In this document: positions 43,856 through 56,175 of the stretch, one piece after another | Position numbering within the stretch: position 1 is the stretch's first letter | Layout: every line of letters starts with the position of its first letter | Source: Cristatella mucedo | Lineage: Eukaryota > Bryozoa > Phylactolaemata > Cristatellidae | Assembly (NCBI GenBank): GCA_009760855.2 | Contig: WPIO01000123.1 | Location: 1,148,735-1,212,734 of the forward strand | Direction: 5' to 3' | DNA: 64,000 bases | Made by a program: the position numbers and the translations under genes | The notes under the pieces: model-generated | Told to the model about the DNA's origin: nothing | Seen by the model: only the letters and a program-made list of their open reading frames with translations | Database searches by the model: none

Positions 43856-45164
43856 CCCGCGAACGAATCAGAAAATCCAGACTCCGGGAGCCACCGATCG
43901 CAGCGGAAGCTCCAGACCCTTGGAGCCAGCGAGCAAGGTAAGCGGAAGCTCCAGACTCCCGGAGCTGGCGAGCGTAGAGGAAGCTCTGGACGCTAGGAGC
44001 CAGCGATCAAAGCGACAGCTCGAGACCCTTGGAGCCAGCGAGCGGGCGAAGCGGAAGCTCCAGAATCTGCCAGCCAGAGAGCGAAGCGGAAGCTCCAGAC
44101 TCTCGGAGTCAGCGAAAGAAATGGGAACTCCAGATTCCCGGAGCCAGCTAGCGAAACGAAATCTCCAAACTCCGGGAGCCAATAAGCGAAGCGGAAGCTC
44201 CAGGCTTTGGGAGCTAGCGAGCAAAGCGGAAACTCCCGACACCGGGAGCCAGCGAGCGAGCAAATCGGAAGCTCTAAACTCTTAGAGCCAGCGAGCGAAG
44301 TGGAAGCTCCAGCCTCTGACAGCCAGCGATCGAAGCGACATGTCGAGACCTTTTGGGCCAGCGAGTGAGCAAAGCCGAAGCTCCAGACTCTGGGAGCCAG
44401 GGAGCGAAGTGGAGGCTCCAAACTCTGGTAGCCAACAAGCGAAGCGGAAGCTCCTGACTCTGAGAGCCAGCGAGTGCAGCGGATGCAAAAAACGCTGGGT
44501 GCCATCAAGCGAAGCAGACACTCCAGACTCTAGGAACCAGCCCGAGAACGAATTGGTACTTGCTGACTCTGAGAGCCAGCGAGCAATGCTAAGCAGAAGC
44601 TCCAGACTTTGTGAGCCAGCGAGCGAGCGTAGCGGAAATACCGCACACTGGGATCCAGCAAGCGAAGTGGGAGCTCGAAACTCTGGGAGCCAGCGAGTGA
44701 TGCACTGCAAAAGTTCCAGACTCTGGGAGACAACAAGCGAGAAAAGTTCCGTACTCAGGGTGCAATCGAGCCAGCGAAGTGGAATCTCCAGACAGTGGTA
44801 GCCAGCGAGTGGCACAGCGGCAGGTCCAGATTTTGGGAGTCAGCCAGCGAACGGTGCGGAGGCTCCAGATTCTGGAACCAAGCGACAGAAGCGGAAGGTC
44901 CAGAAACTGGGAGCCAGATTTTCAAATTTACCAAGCCAAACGGAAGATCCATATTCTCCGAGCCAGCAAGCAGAGCGGAAGCTGCAGGCCCTAGGAACCA
45001 GCTTGCGAGCGAAGCGGAAGACCGAGACTTTGTGAGTCAGCGATCGAGCGAAGCGGAAGCTCCAGACTCTGGGGGCTAGCAAGTAAATTGGAAGCTCCAT
45101 GCCCTGGAAGCCAACGACTGAGCGAAACGGAATTTCCAGAGTTGGGGAACAAGCAAGCGAGCGA

Positions 45165-45660
45165 AGCGGAACAGCAGAGAGACAGCCGATTCCCAACACC
45201 GACAGTTTATTACTAACGCACGGAGCCGAAGAGCGCACGGCTCCCCTCGGCCCCTGCTCTCACACGACTCCCCTCCCCTGGTCGACTCCGATGACTCATC
45301 GACCACAACGGTGCACCGGCCGACCCTGATGGTGAATCCACCATCTGGCCACCAGCTGGTCCATGCCACATCAAAGGCGGACCACAGCAGTGCACTGGCC
45401 GACCCTGATGGTGAATCCACCATCTGGCCACCAGCTGGTTACCGGCCTGTGTCCATACCACATCACAGGCGGACCACAGCTGTGCACCGGCCCCTCTCGG
45501 TGGTGCTTCTAACAGCTCACCAGTGGCTTATCAGACATACAACACATACATATAAACTACACGCTCCCTTGACCTTACGGTCACAAGTCAGGAGCCGGCA
45601 TACAATATATACATACATACGTACATACGAACTACACGATTCACTGGGAGTAGGCGAGTA
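45165..45660. repeat. VNTR island inside the minisatellite
   Basis: Non-minisatellite sequence. A unit of 79-93 bases (core GACCCTGATGGTGAATCCAC and CATCTGGCCACCAGCTGGT) occurs twice, with a third partial copy. The GCGGACCACAGC-TGTGCACCGGCC part resembles the VNTR at 41766-41945. The rest (45530-45660) has ACATACATA and TACATACG microrepeats. Confidence 0.8.
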
Positions 45661-46530
45661 ACCACAGCGAAAGATGCAGACTCTGTTAGCCAACGAGCGA
45701 GCCAAGCGGACGCCTCAGACTCCGGTAGCCAGCCAAAGAGCGAAGCGGAAGGTCCAGACTGTGCGAACCTGCAAGCGAGCGAATCGGAAGCCCAATTCGC
45801 TAATAGTCGACTAGTGAACGAAGCGAAAAATGCAGATTCCGGGATCCAACGAGCGAGCGGAGCGGAAGCTCCAGACTCAAAAGAACAAGCTTGCGAAGCG
45901 AAGGTTCCTGAAACTTGGAGCCAGCGAGCGAGCGAAGCGGAAGCTCCAACTCGCTAATAGTCGACTAGTGAACGAAGCGAAAAATGCAGATTCCGGGATC
46001 CAGCGAGCGAGCGAAGCGGAAGCTCCAGACTCAAAAGAACAAGCTTGCGAAGCGAAGGTTCCTGAAACTTGGAGCCAGCGAGCGAGCGAAGCGGAAGCTC
46101 CAAACTCAAAAGAACAAACTTGCGAAGCGGACGCTCCTGACTATCGGAATAAGCGATCGAGCGATGCGGAAGCTTCAAACTTTAGGGGCCAGCGAGCACA
46201 GCGGAAGGTCAACACGCTAGCAGCCGCGACCGAACAAAACGGCAGCTCCTGACTTTTTGAACCAGCGAGCGAGCGAAGCCAAAGTTCAATACACTGGGAG
46301 TCGACGAATGACCGAAGCGAATGATGCAGACTGAGATCCAACGAGCGAGCAAAGCGGAATTCCCGAATCTGGTAGCGCGTCTGCGAGAGAAGCGGAAGCT
46401 CCGGACTCTTGCAGCCAGCAGGCCAAGCGGAGGCTCTAGACTCTAGGTGCCACCGAGTGACGAAGAAGTTCCAGACTCTGGGAGCCAGCAAGCAAAGCGG
46501 AGGCTCCGGACTCTGAGAGCCATGTACGAG

Positions 46531-46713
46531 TGAATAAATAAATAAATATATCCTAGCTGATTAAACAGCCTCTTTTTGCATAGCGACATAAGAGCCTTAA
46601 CGGCTATCACCCGCTTGCAGTGGCGATAAAGAATTGCCCACTGCAGAAATTGAACTTACGACCTCGGGATCGAGGTCGTGAAAGCAACCGCCTTACCTAG
46701 CATGTCATCACGG
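46531..46713 (-). mobile_element. SINE1, copy 4, inside the minisatellite
   Basis: Complement of the tail (AATAAATAAATAAATATATC), of CAGCCTCTTTTTGCATAGCG, and of the tRNA head ending at CATGTCATCACGG. It clearly inserted after the array existed. Confidence 0.85.
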
Positions 46714-49700
46714 AAGCTCCGGACTATGGAAGCATGCAAGTGGAGCGGAAGCTCCAGACTCTTGTAGCCAACGAGCGAAGCGGAAGCTCCAGATTCTGGG
46801 ATCTAGCGAGCTATGTGGAAGCTCCAGATTCTGGGATCCGGCGATCGAGAGAAGCGGAAGCTCCATGCTCAGAGAGCCGGCGAGCGAGCAAAGTGCAATA
46901 ACCATAATCTGATAGCCTCCTAGCAAGCGAAGCGGAATCTCCCGTCTCTGGGAGCAACTGAGTGAAGTTGAAGATTCAGACTCTTGGAGCCAGCGATTAA
47001 ACGAAGCGAAAGCTCCAGACCCTACGAGCCAGCACTCGGGCGAAGCGGTAGCTCCAGACTCTGGGAGCGAACGAGCGAATCTAAAGCACCAGACTCTGGA
47101 AGCTAGTGACACGAACCGAGGCTCAAGAATCAGGCGGCCAGCGAGCAAGTGAAGTGGAAGTTCCAGACTCAAGGATCCATCGAGCGAGCTAAGCGAAGGA
47201 TTCGGACTCCTGGACACAGCGAGCGAAGCTGAGGATCATGACCATGGGAGCCGACGAGCGAAGAAGAAGCTCCAGATTCTGGCAGCTACTGAGAGAGCGA
47301 AGCAAAATCTCCAGACTCTCGAAGCGAGCGAATGAGCGATGCTGAATGTACATACTCGTTGCCAACGAGCAAACGATGCGGAATCAAGAATTTTGGAGCC
47401 AGCTAGCGAGTGAAGCGGAAGCTCCTCACTTTTGCAGCCGGAGAACGAAGGTAAAGCTCCAGACTCTTGAGGCTAGCAAGCAACCCAAGCGGAAGCTCCA
47501 GACTCTGTGAGACGGTGATCGAGCGACAAGTAAGCTCTAGAATCTGTGAGTAAGCGAGCGAGGCGGGAGCTCTAGATTCTTGAAGCAGGTGATCGAGCAA
47601 AGCGGAATCTCCAGACTCTAGGAGCGAGCAAGCCTAGCTAAAGCTCCAGAGTCTTGGAGCCAACAAGCGAAGCGGACGTTCTGGACTGTGAAAGCCAGCT
47701 AGCGAAGCAGAAGCTTCACACTCTGGCAGCCAATGACCGAGAGAAGCAGAAATTCAATACACTGGGAGCCAGCGAGCGAAGCTACAGCTCCAGACTATCA
47801 AATTTACCAAGCCAAACGGAAGATCCAGATTCCGCAAGCCAGCACACTCAGTGGAAACTCCAGGCCTTGGGTACCAGCTTGCGAGCGACGCGGAAGCTCG
47901 AGACTCTTGGAGCCAGCGATCACGCGAAGCAGAAGTTCCAGAATCGTAGGGGGGGGGGGGGGGCGAGCGAGTAAAGCGGAAGCTCCAGACCCTGGCAGCC
48001 AATGACAGAGCGAAACGGAAGCCCTAGAATCTTGGAACGAGCGAATGAGCGAAGCGGAAGCGCATTACACTGAATTTTGAAGAGTAAACGAAGCGAAAGA
48101 TGTGGACTCTGGTAGCAAACGAGCAAGCGAAGCGGAAGGTACAGACTCCCAGAACTAGCGAGTGAGCTAAGCGGAAGCTCATTACACTGGGAGTCGACGG
48201 GAAACCAAAGCGAAAGATGCAGACTCTGTTAGCCAGCCAGCGAGCGAAGCGAAAGCTTCAGACTCTGGGAACCAGAGAGCGAGCGAAGCGGAAGCTCAAT
48301 ATATTGATAGTCGATGAGTGAACGAAGCGAAAGATGCAGACTCCTAGATTCAACGAGCGAGCTAAGCGGAAGAGCCAGAGTCAATAAGCCAGCTTGCCAC
48401 GCGGAGGCTGCTGACTATGACCGCCAGCGAGCGAGCGAAGCGGAAGCTCAATACACAGGGAGTAGACGAGTGACCGTAGTGACAGATGCAGACTCCGAGT
48501 TCCGATGAGCGAGCGAAGCGGAAGCTTTGGACTCTAGGAATTGGTAAACGAGCGAGGTGAAAGCTCCAGACTCTCGGGAACCAGCTGGCGAAGGTAGAGC
48601 TTTAGACTCCGGGAGCGAGCGAGCAAAGCTAAAGTTCCAGACTCTGGAAGCCAGCGAGGAAAGTGGAAAGACAGACTCTGGTAGCCAACAAGCGTGCCGA
48701 AAGGAAGCTACGGACCTTGGACACCGACGACTGAGCGCAGCAAAGGACGCAGAACCTGGGTGCCAAGCAGCGAATCGCATCTCTATACTCAGAAAGCCAG
48801 CGAGGGTAGCGACAGCTGCAGACTGCGGCTGCCACAAAGCGAGTGAAGCGGAGGCTCTAGACACCAGTAGCCACCGGGCGAGCGAAACGAAAGCTAAAGA
48901 CCGTGGGTGCCAGCAAGCGAAGCGGAAGCTCAAGACTTAAAGGTAGCGTTCAGGCGAAGTGGAAGCTTAAGACTCTGGAAGAAAGTGAGTAAAGCGGAAG
49001 CTATAGTCTTTGGGAACTAACAAGCGAAGTGGAAGCTCCAGAACCTCAGCACCAGCGAACGAGAGAAGAAGAAATTCCAGACTCTAGGAAAAAGCGACCA
49101 ATGGAACCGGAAGTTCCAGACTCTGGAAGCCAGCGGGCAAGCGAAGGCTTCAGACTCTTCGATTTTCCAAGCGATGCGGAAACTCCAGACTCTGGGAGAA
49201 AGCTAGCGAGCGAAGCGGAAGTTCCAAGCTCTGGGAGAAAGCTAGCGAGCGAAGCGGAAGTTCCAAGCTCTGGGAGCCAGCGAGCGAAGCGGAATCTCAA
49301 GACCCTCGGAGCCAACCAGCGAAGCACAAGCTCCACACTCCAGTAGCTGCTAAGCGAAGTAGAATCTATAAACTCCCGGAGCCAGCGAGCAAAGCGCAAG
49401 CTCTAGCCTCCGACCACCAGCAATCGAAGTGTAAGTGTAACCCGCTAAACCCTCGGGAGCAAGCGATTGAGCGAAGCATAAGTCCACACTCAAGAACATA
49501 GCGAGCTAGCGAAGTGGATTGTCTCGAATATGGGAGAAAGCCAACAAAGCCAAAGCGCAACTCTCTCGGATTCACCGAGCAAAGCGGAAGCTCGAGGTTC
49601 TGGAAGCCAGAGAGCAAAGCGATAGGTCCAGACGCTTAGCAGCCAGCGAGCGGAGAGAAATAGAAGACTCTGGTGGCTAGCAAGCGAGCGAAGCGGAAGC

Positions 49701-51745
49701 TCCACACTCTGGATGTCGATGCATGAGCAAAGAAAAAGACTCCGACCCTGCGTTCTCAGACCCTGGGTTCTCAGACCCTGCGTTCTCAGACCTGAGGGTC
49801 TGAGTCTTTTGCGCCACCCAGGGAAGCGCAATCTATATACTCTGAGAGCTAGCGAGCAAAGCGGAAGCTGTAGATGCTGAGACCCAGCGAGCGAAGCGGA
49901 ATCAACAGACTCTGGCAGCCACCAGTCGAGCGAAGCGCAAGCTCTAGACTCAAGTAGCCTTCGAGCGACCGAAACGGAAGCTCCAGCCTTTAAGAGCGAA
50001 TAAGCAAAGCGCTAGCTCCAGACCCTTGGATCCAATGAGCGAAGCGGAAGCTCCGCACTCTGATAGCCAGCGTTCGAGCAAGGCGGAAGCGCAGGACTCT
50101 GGGAGACAGTGAACGAACGAAACCAAAGCTCCAGACTCTGACAGCTAGCAATCGAGCGAGGAGAAAGCTTAAGAATCTCGGAGCCAGCGAGCGAAGCGGA
50201 AGCTGTACTCTCTGTGAACTATCAATCGAAGTGGAAGCTCCCGACCTTCAGCGCTAGCAATCGAGCAAAGCAGAAATTTCAGACTCTACGAGCAAGCCAG
50301 CAAGCGAACCGGAAGGTCCAGAATCTGGGAGCCAGCAGGCAAAGCTAAAGTTTCAGAATCTTTGATTTACCGACCAAAGCAGAACCTCCAGACTCGCGGA
50401 ACCAGCGAGCGAGCGAAGCGCAAGCTGCGGACTCAGGGAGCCAGCGAGCGAAGCTAAAGATCCAGACTCTTTGAAACAGCGAGCAAAGCAGAAGAAAAGA
50501 CTCTGGTAGCCAGCAAGCGAGCAAAGGGGCAGCTCCGGACTTTGGACGCCGACGACTGAGCGTAGAAAAAGACGATAACACTGGGTGTCAACCAACGAAG
50601 CGCAATCTCTATACTCTGCCCGCCAAAGAGCGAGAGAGGCGGAAGCTCCAGACATAGGAAAGTAGCGATCCAATGAAGCGGATGCTGTAGACGCTGGGAC
50701 CCAGCGAGCGAAACGGAAGCTACAGACTATAGCAGCCACCGAGCGAGCGAAGCGGATGCTCTAGACTCAGGTAGCCACCGAGCGAGCGAAGCAAAAGCTC
50801 AAGCCGTTGAGAGCCAATGAGCGAAGCGGATGCTCCGGACCCTGGGTTTCAGCGAGCGAAGCGGAAGCTCGAGGCTTTCACAGCTAGCGTTCGAGCGAGG
50901 CGGAAGTTTGAGGCTCTGGGAGCTAGTGAGCGAACCGGAAGCTCTAGTCTCTGGGAACCAAACAGCGAAGTGGTGGCTCCAGGACCTCGGCGACAGCGAT
51001 TAAGTGACGCAGCGATTTCAGACTCTAGGAGCCAGCGACCAAGCAAACCGGAACTTCGAGACTGTGGCAGCCGGTGGGCAAAGGTAACGCTCCGGACTCT
51101 CCAATTTACCGAGATAAGCGGAAACACCAGACTCTGGGAGCCAGCGAGTGAGCTAAAGACGCTGGCAGCCACCAAGCGAGCTTCACGGGGGCTATAGACT
51201 CCGGTAGTCACCGAGCAAGCGAAGCGGAAGCTCCAGCCGCTATGAACCAATGAGCGAAGCACAAGCTCCAGACCCTCGGAGCGAGCAAGCGAAGCGAATG
51301 GTCCTGACTCTTACAGCCAGCGTTCGAGCGTGGCGGAAGCTCAAGACTTTAGGAGCCAGCGAGCGAGCGAAGCTGAAACGCCAGACTCTGGCAGCCACAA
51401 AGCGAGCGAAGCAGAGGCTCTAGAATCCGGAAGCCTACAAACGAGCGAATCAAAAAAACAGCCGTTGGGATCCAGTGAGCGAAGCGGCAGCTTCAGACCC
51501 TGGAATTCAGCGAGCGAAGCGGAAGCTCGAGGCTCTCACAGCTAGCGTTCATGCCAGGCGGACGCTAAAGACTCTCTCGGAGCCTGCGTGCGAAGCGGAA
51601 GCTATAGCCTCGGTTAAGTAACAAAGCGAAGTTAAAGCTTCAGACCTTCGGCGCCAGCAATAAAGTGAAGCAAAAACTTCAGACTCTAGGAGCTGGCAAC
51701 CTTGCCAACCGGAAGGTCCAAATTCTGGGAGCCAACGTGGCTGCA

Positions 51746-53244
51746 ATAGGCTGCAATACCTTATGTAGCCGCAGAGAAGAACGCTGGCGGAGCCGTCGTC
51801 CCAAAGCCACGATCACACGATATAAACTTCAGGCAGCATCATAAACGCTTAGAAAAAGTACGAATCAGCCACCGGTGAATTAAAACTGTAGGGTTAGAAT
51901 AGACAGCTTTCAAAGGGGCGCTGGGAACTTGCCACGGAACCTCCGTAAAGGGGGCTTGAAAAATGCCACGGAACCTCCGTAAAGGGGGCTTGAATGCCTG
52001 CTGCCTTAGTTTTTACACCCAATTAGCCAGACTGCCCCCCCCCCCCCCGGCGTAGGGGCTTGGAAAAATGGCCCCTTCCATACTACGAGTCTCTCGAGTC
52101 CAAGAGTTTGATCTCAAGAGTTTGCACGGCTACATGAAACAGCCATTTGGCCACTACAGTAAGAGATGAATAGGCGTGCGATGTTGTATATGAACCCGAG
52201 AGTATGCAGTCCAGAGCGACATTAGTTATCGGTACTCTATAGGAGCTGGATTCTGTTTTAGGGTCAAATAGGATAGCCACTTGAAATAAAGGCTTGATGT
52301 TGTAGCCGGGAGGCGTGAAATAATTAGAGCAGGAACAAAGCATCAAATCGGGATGTTACATTGGTGTATATTGAGCGACATATTCAGCGTACATATGCAT
52401 CGAGCTTGCAGAGAACTGGCCGATCCTGAACGTTAGTTTTCCGTCTAGTAGCAAACAGCCGATGGGGGAGCGTAGGACGGGGCGGGGCGTACGTTTGCTG
52501 TTGCAGAAGAAGAAAGAAAAAAACACTTGTCGCTGCGGCAGTTATGTCATACGTCGCTCCGCATCATACGTACATATATAAAACGCCAAAAGTGCACAGC
52601 TCCAGCTTTGGGCTTTGCCAAGAATTTTTCAGCAATTCGGAATTTCAGCAATTCAGAATTTTGCCAAGAATTTGGTCAGCAGTTGCTAAGCAGCCGCTCC
52701 TATCAGTAACAGCTAACCGTGCCGGCTCTTCCAGCTCTGTTCGTTAGGCTGTTTACTTCACGACGTCAAATCCTCTGCCGACGTTGCTTTCAGTTTACGT
52801 GCTATAAGAGCATACAACTCACTACTGACTGACGGTAAATAATCTCTTAACTCGATGAAAGGGTACAGGGGTGCTGTCCAACGACTGTCTCTTCTGTTGT
52901 CAAAGCTTTCTGACAGAACACTGTCAAATGCAATTCAACTCGTATGCAGGCCGTCTGACAGAGGCAAACTTTGGCAACGCAGTCTTGTATATTCTACCGT
53001 CATTTAACAAGATGGCATGTCATAGTGTGCTGATGCATTAAGCTTTTTTAGTTGGTTTTCGGATTTTACGATGCATTTATTTAGATTTAATCAGCATCAT
53101 CTTATTATTTAGTAATAATAGAAATATCATTTACTCTAAAATAATATTTACTAAATAATTTAAATAATGTAAATACGAATATATATATATGTGTATATAA
53201 TATATAAATATGTATGTTATACTTGTTATTAGAATAATAATATT
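51746..53244. other. unassigned; short direct repeats
   Basis: A 37-38-base unit (TGCCACGGAACCTCCGTAAA) is directly duplicated at 51932-51995. A C-run lies at 52036-52049. 52610-52690 repeats AGCAATTCRGAATTT and GCCAAGAATTT. 53050-53245 is AT-rich with TATA runs. No gene recognised. Confidence 0.5.
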
Positions 53245-53790
53245 AATACACTTAATAATAATACACCCTCATAGAACTCAATCTCTTTCTAGGCGATTTA
53301 CATTTGTTGCAAAGGAAGCACGATCGCACAGTGAGTGGTATCATTTTTTGATAAACAGCAGATATGATATGGTTAGGGGTGACATGCACAGGGTTAGCAT
53401 GCACGTTTTGTTGGTGGCAGTATGCACAGTTTCTACACGCATAAGCACATATAGAACGAATTACAGGGACCGCCAAATGCTTTCATAAGTAGGTGCGTTT
53501 TAAATTTCTTTTTAAATGTGGTCAAGTCAGGGGATGTCGTGACGGAAGTCGGGAGTGAGTTCCAGGCCTTGAGAGCATACGAACTAAAAGCGTGGTCTGC
53601 AAACGATATGAGGTTTCTACGAGTTATAGGTGAACAGATAGTTTATGAAAAGCCTGGTGAGGAAGTAGATCTTGGAGATAGGATGGAGCCAAAGAATGAA
53701 GTGACCTAGAAGTGAGTGACAATAACTTGAAGTCGATCCGTTATTTGACTGACAGCCAGTGCAGGCCGGAAAAAGTGATGTGATTATTAT
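53245..53790 (-). mobile_element. LINE family A 3' part, diverged
   Basis: Tail complement AATAATAATACACCCTCATAG, then the 3' UTR complement and the coding-module complement to about 53782 (the CAGTGCAGGCCGG site). Many frame breaks. Confidence 0.75.
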
Positions 53791-54114
53791 TATTTAATCA
53801 TGTTAATTAGAACAACAAGTCATTGACGCTCGAAGTGTCTTCGGAATGTCATAGAAATGAACAGGAAAGCGTTTTGATGCTGCGACGTTGCTCTGATAAA
53901 ACTAAGAACAGGTATGATATATTTGAGTAGAGCACTTCAAGAGAGCTAATTCACGCTATCACAATACTTTACAAAAGGCTCGAAAGGAAGCGAGTCGATT
54001 ATTTAGCAACTAAACGGTAGCACAACGTCATTAAGCGTAAGCTCACCTGCAGGGAAATTCACACGGATCGGATCGCGGCTAATACTCCAAGTAGCAGCTA
54101 AGTTTTTAGCAGCT
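53791..54114. other. no gene recognised
   Basis: AT-rich spacer between two LINE pieces in opposite orientation. Confidence 0.45.
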
Positions 54115-54360
54115 ATTTTAAATGGCATCAAGTCTGCGAACTTGTGTGACCTCAGTTAAGAGCCCGTGCAAGCATATGGGGTGATTTGAACTGGAAGAGG
54201 CACAGATTCCCAGGGATCTGAGATTGGTTAAGGGCACAGCTAAACGGCATGAGTCAGAATGTTGGTAGGTACGATGCCTGACATGATTAGGAAGTAGTTC
54301 GGATACGTAGGCCAGCACTTGTAGGTAGCATCTGCAAGTAAGAACGAAGCTACCGAGATA
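54115..54360 (-). mobile_element. LINE C-terminal module of another subfamily
   Basis: The minus frame 54384-54118 reads LAYVSELLPNHVRHRTYQHS and AVPLTNLRSLGICASSS, a diverged form of the LAPAYLSDLLPxQ...RTNLRSLGDRAFSS module. It is not from family A or B. Confidence 0.6.
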
Positions 54361-55212
54361 GTCAGCTTCAAATCTAGGTGTCATGTTTCAAAGTGACCTC
54401 TCGTTAGACGACCACATCAGCTGCACAGTCAAATCTGCCTACTTTCAGCTACATAACATTGCAAAGAATTTGGGCTTGTTAAGATAATGATACCACGTCT
54501 AAATTGATCCCTACATTTTTGACATCTTGACTTGAATTCTGTAACTCTTTGCTTGCTGGCCTACCGGCATGTGCAATCAGGCGAATACAGTTTGTGCAAA
54601 ACTCTGCAGCTAGGCTTGCCTCTCGTGAAAGTCGGAGTTGCCACATCACACCACTTCTCGCTGACCTGCACTGGCTACCAGTCAAGCAACGGATTGACTT
54701 CAAAGTTTTGTCGCTCACTTTTAGGTCACTTCATTCTTTGGCTCCAGCCCATCTCTTAGATCTACTCCCCCATCAGGCCAAGCATCGTACCACCCGCTTT
54801 TCGGAATCCAACAGTTTACCACTACCTCGTACGAACCTCAAATGCTTTGGAGACTGTGCATTTAGCTCGCATGTTCCCAAAGCGTGGAACTCCTTCCCGA
54901 CTTGCGTCAGAACATCCCCTGACTTGACCATATTAAAAAAGAACTGAAAACACACCTATTTAGGACAGCATTTAGCGGGTCCCTGTGATTTGTCCTTGAT
55001 GTGCTTATGCGTGCTGACACTGTGCATGCTGCCACTAACCACATTTGCATGCTGACCCTGTGTATGTCACCCCTAACCACGTTGTTCATGTTGTTTATCA
55101 AGCATGACATTACTAATGATTCAATCGCGTTTCCCTTTGCAGCAAATATAAAGCGCCTAGAGAGAGGTTGAGTTCTCTGAGGGCACTTTGTCAAGTGCAT
55201 TATTATTAATAT
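54361..55212 (+). mobile_element. LINE family A, 3' part
   Basis: Starts in the RT C-terminal part (SNLGVMFQSDLSLDDH-like), has frame breaks near 54480-54540, then a 132-codon open module (54549-54947), the 3' UTR, the stem-loop and an ATT tail at 55199-55212. Confidence 0.82.
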
Positions 55213-55415
55213 TCTTATAGTGCAGCAGAAAATGTTAATAAACCTTAGGTCGATGAGCTGCTTGATGGGGAGCCAGCGCTGGAGGGTGAGAATTGGCTTT
55301 ATTGCGACAGGACTAGACATTATTAACTGGCCCCTGTGAGTTATAATCATTAGGAGTTAGATATTTCATGGTAATAAGAAATCATTTAGACTGTGCAAAG
55401 GTCGTATCCAGTAAC
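55213..55415. other. possible LINE remnant
   Basis: 55240-55340 (GATGAGCTGCTTGATGGGGA...GCCAGCGCTGG) resembles the complement of the HWLPVKQLID segment of a CR1/L2 element, read on the minus strand. Too short to place. Confidence 0.4.
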
Positions 55416-55600
55416 GGTCTGGGAGTGGCACTTTGCCGCGCACTGAGAAGGTCATCTGGCCGGCAATCTCAGCGTGCGAAATGGGCATCGAATGCATGTT
55501 AACGCCTGAGCGTTTTTGATTGCCGCCATCATTGCAATATTCCCGTCAGTCGACAGCTGCTTCCAAGACCGGTTGGCAGGGCTTGGAGGGGCAAGCTCTG
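55416..55600 (+). repeat. dispersed repeat R2, copy 1
   Basis: Aligns by eye with 57338-57537: GGTCTGSGAGTGGCACTTTSC, AATCTCAGCGTGCGAAAT, AACGCCTGAGCGT, TTGCAATATTCCCGTC and CAGCTGCTTYC in the same order. No open frame is conserved. Class unknown. Confidence 0.65.
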
Positions 55601-56099
55601 CAAATATAGGTCACGTGTCTGCAATGAAAACCTTTGCCACTCGTTTTCGTTTTTAAGTTTGCCCGTTTGATTTTCCACTATGAAGTGTGCCTCTTTGGGA
55701 GAACTTTCGCATTTCGCCAAAAAACGTATGTGAGTGGAAGATAAGATGCTGTCTGATTTGTCATATGCTCGTAATGCAGTTGCTACCGCAAAAATAAATC
55801 TTAGATATTTGTACATGAAATATAACAGGTCCACTGAAGATAAGCCTAAATGCATGTTATAGGATAAAATAAATGTAGAGCAAAACCCAGTAATTCTTCT
55901 GAGGAAATACGATACTGCTTTAAGAATAAGAACTGGTGCAACGGCTCAGGGCTATTTCCATTGTACAACATTACTTGAGTAACTGCTGCTATCCAAAAGC
56001 CACTTGACCGATGCTAGCGGACGGAACCTCTACGGATCACGGTAAACGAGTCACAGCAGCATGGCATTGCAGCTTACCTTAATTTCAATTGTTTTTTAT
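55601..56099. other. no gene recognised
   Basis: A minus frame of 108 codons (55855-55529) overlaps R2 and shows no domain. Otherwise AT-rich. Confidence 0.4.
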
Positions 56100-56175
56100 A
56101 ACATCAATAATATTAACACACTTGATAAAGTGCCCCCAGAAAGTCAATCTTTCTCTAGGCGCTTTGCATTTCCGG
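56100..56175 (-). mobile_element. LINE family A tail fragment
   Basis: ATCAATAATATTAACACACTTGATAAAG then CTCTAGGCGCTTTGCATTT: complement of the family A terminus. Confidence 0.65.

Larger units (their letters stand above)
43856..51745. repeat. long degenerate minisatellite, 35/39-bp units
   Basis: About 200 diverged units of the form GAGCCAGCGAGCGAAGCGGA followed by AGCTCCAGACTCTGG. The basic length is 35 bases; units with an extra GAGC are 39. Because 35 is not a multiple of three the reading frame rotates from unit to unit, so the many 100-170-codon frames on both strands are by-products. The unit holds a near-palindrome (GCTCCAGA/TCTGGGAGC). Variant units (AATACACTGGGAGTCGACGA, AACGAAGCGAAAGATGCAGA) occur in clusters, showing local amplification. 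The array is interrupted at 45165-45660 and by a SINE1 at 46531-46713. A G-run lies at 47949-47963 and a 15-base (GTTCTCAGACCCTGS) repeat at 49750-49792. Confidence 0.92.

Noticed and set aside
43782-51545. Dozens of 60-177-codon ORFs with repeated SERAKRKL or RFARSLAPRVWSF phrases
   Set aside because: By-products of the 35/39-bp minisatellite. The unit length is not a multiple of three, so frames rotate and no single protein is conserved.
43856-51745. CRISPR-like array of short repeats
   Set aside because: Units are contiguous and all parts diverge alike; there are no unique spacers of constant length, and the DNA is eukaryotic.
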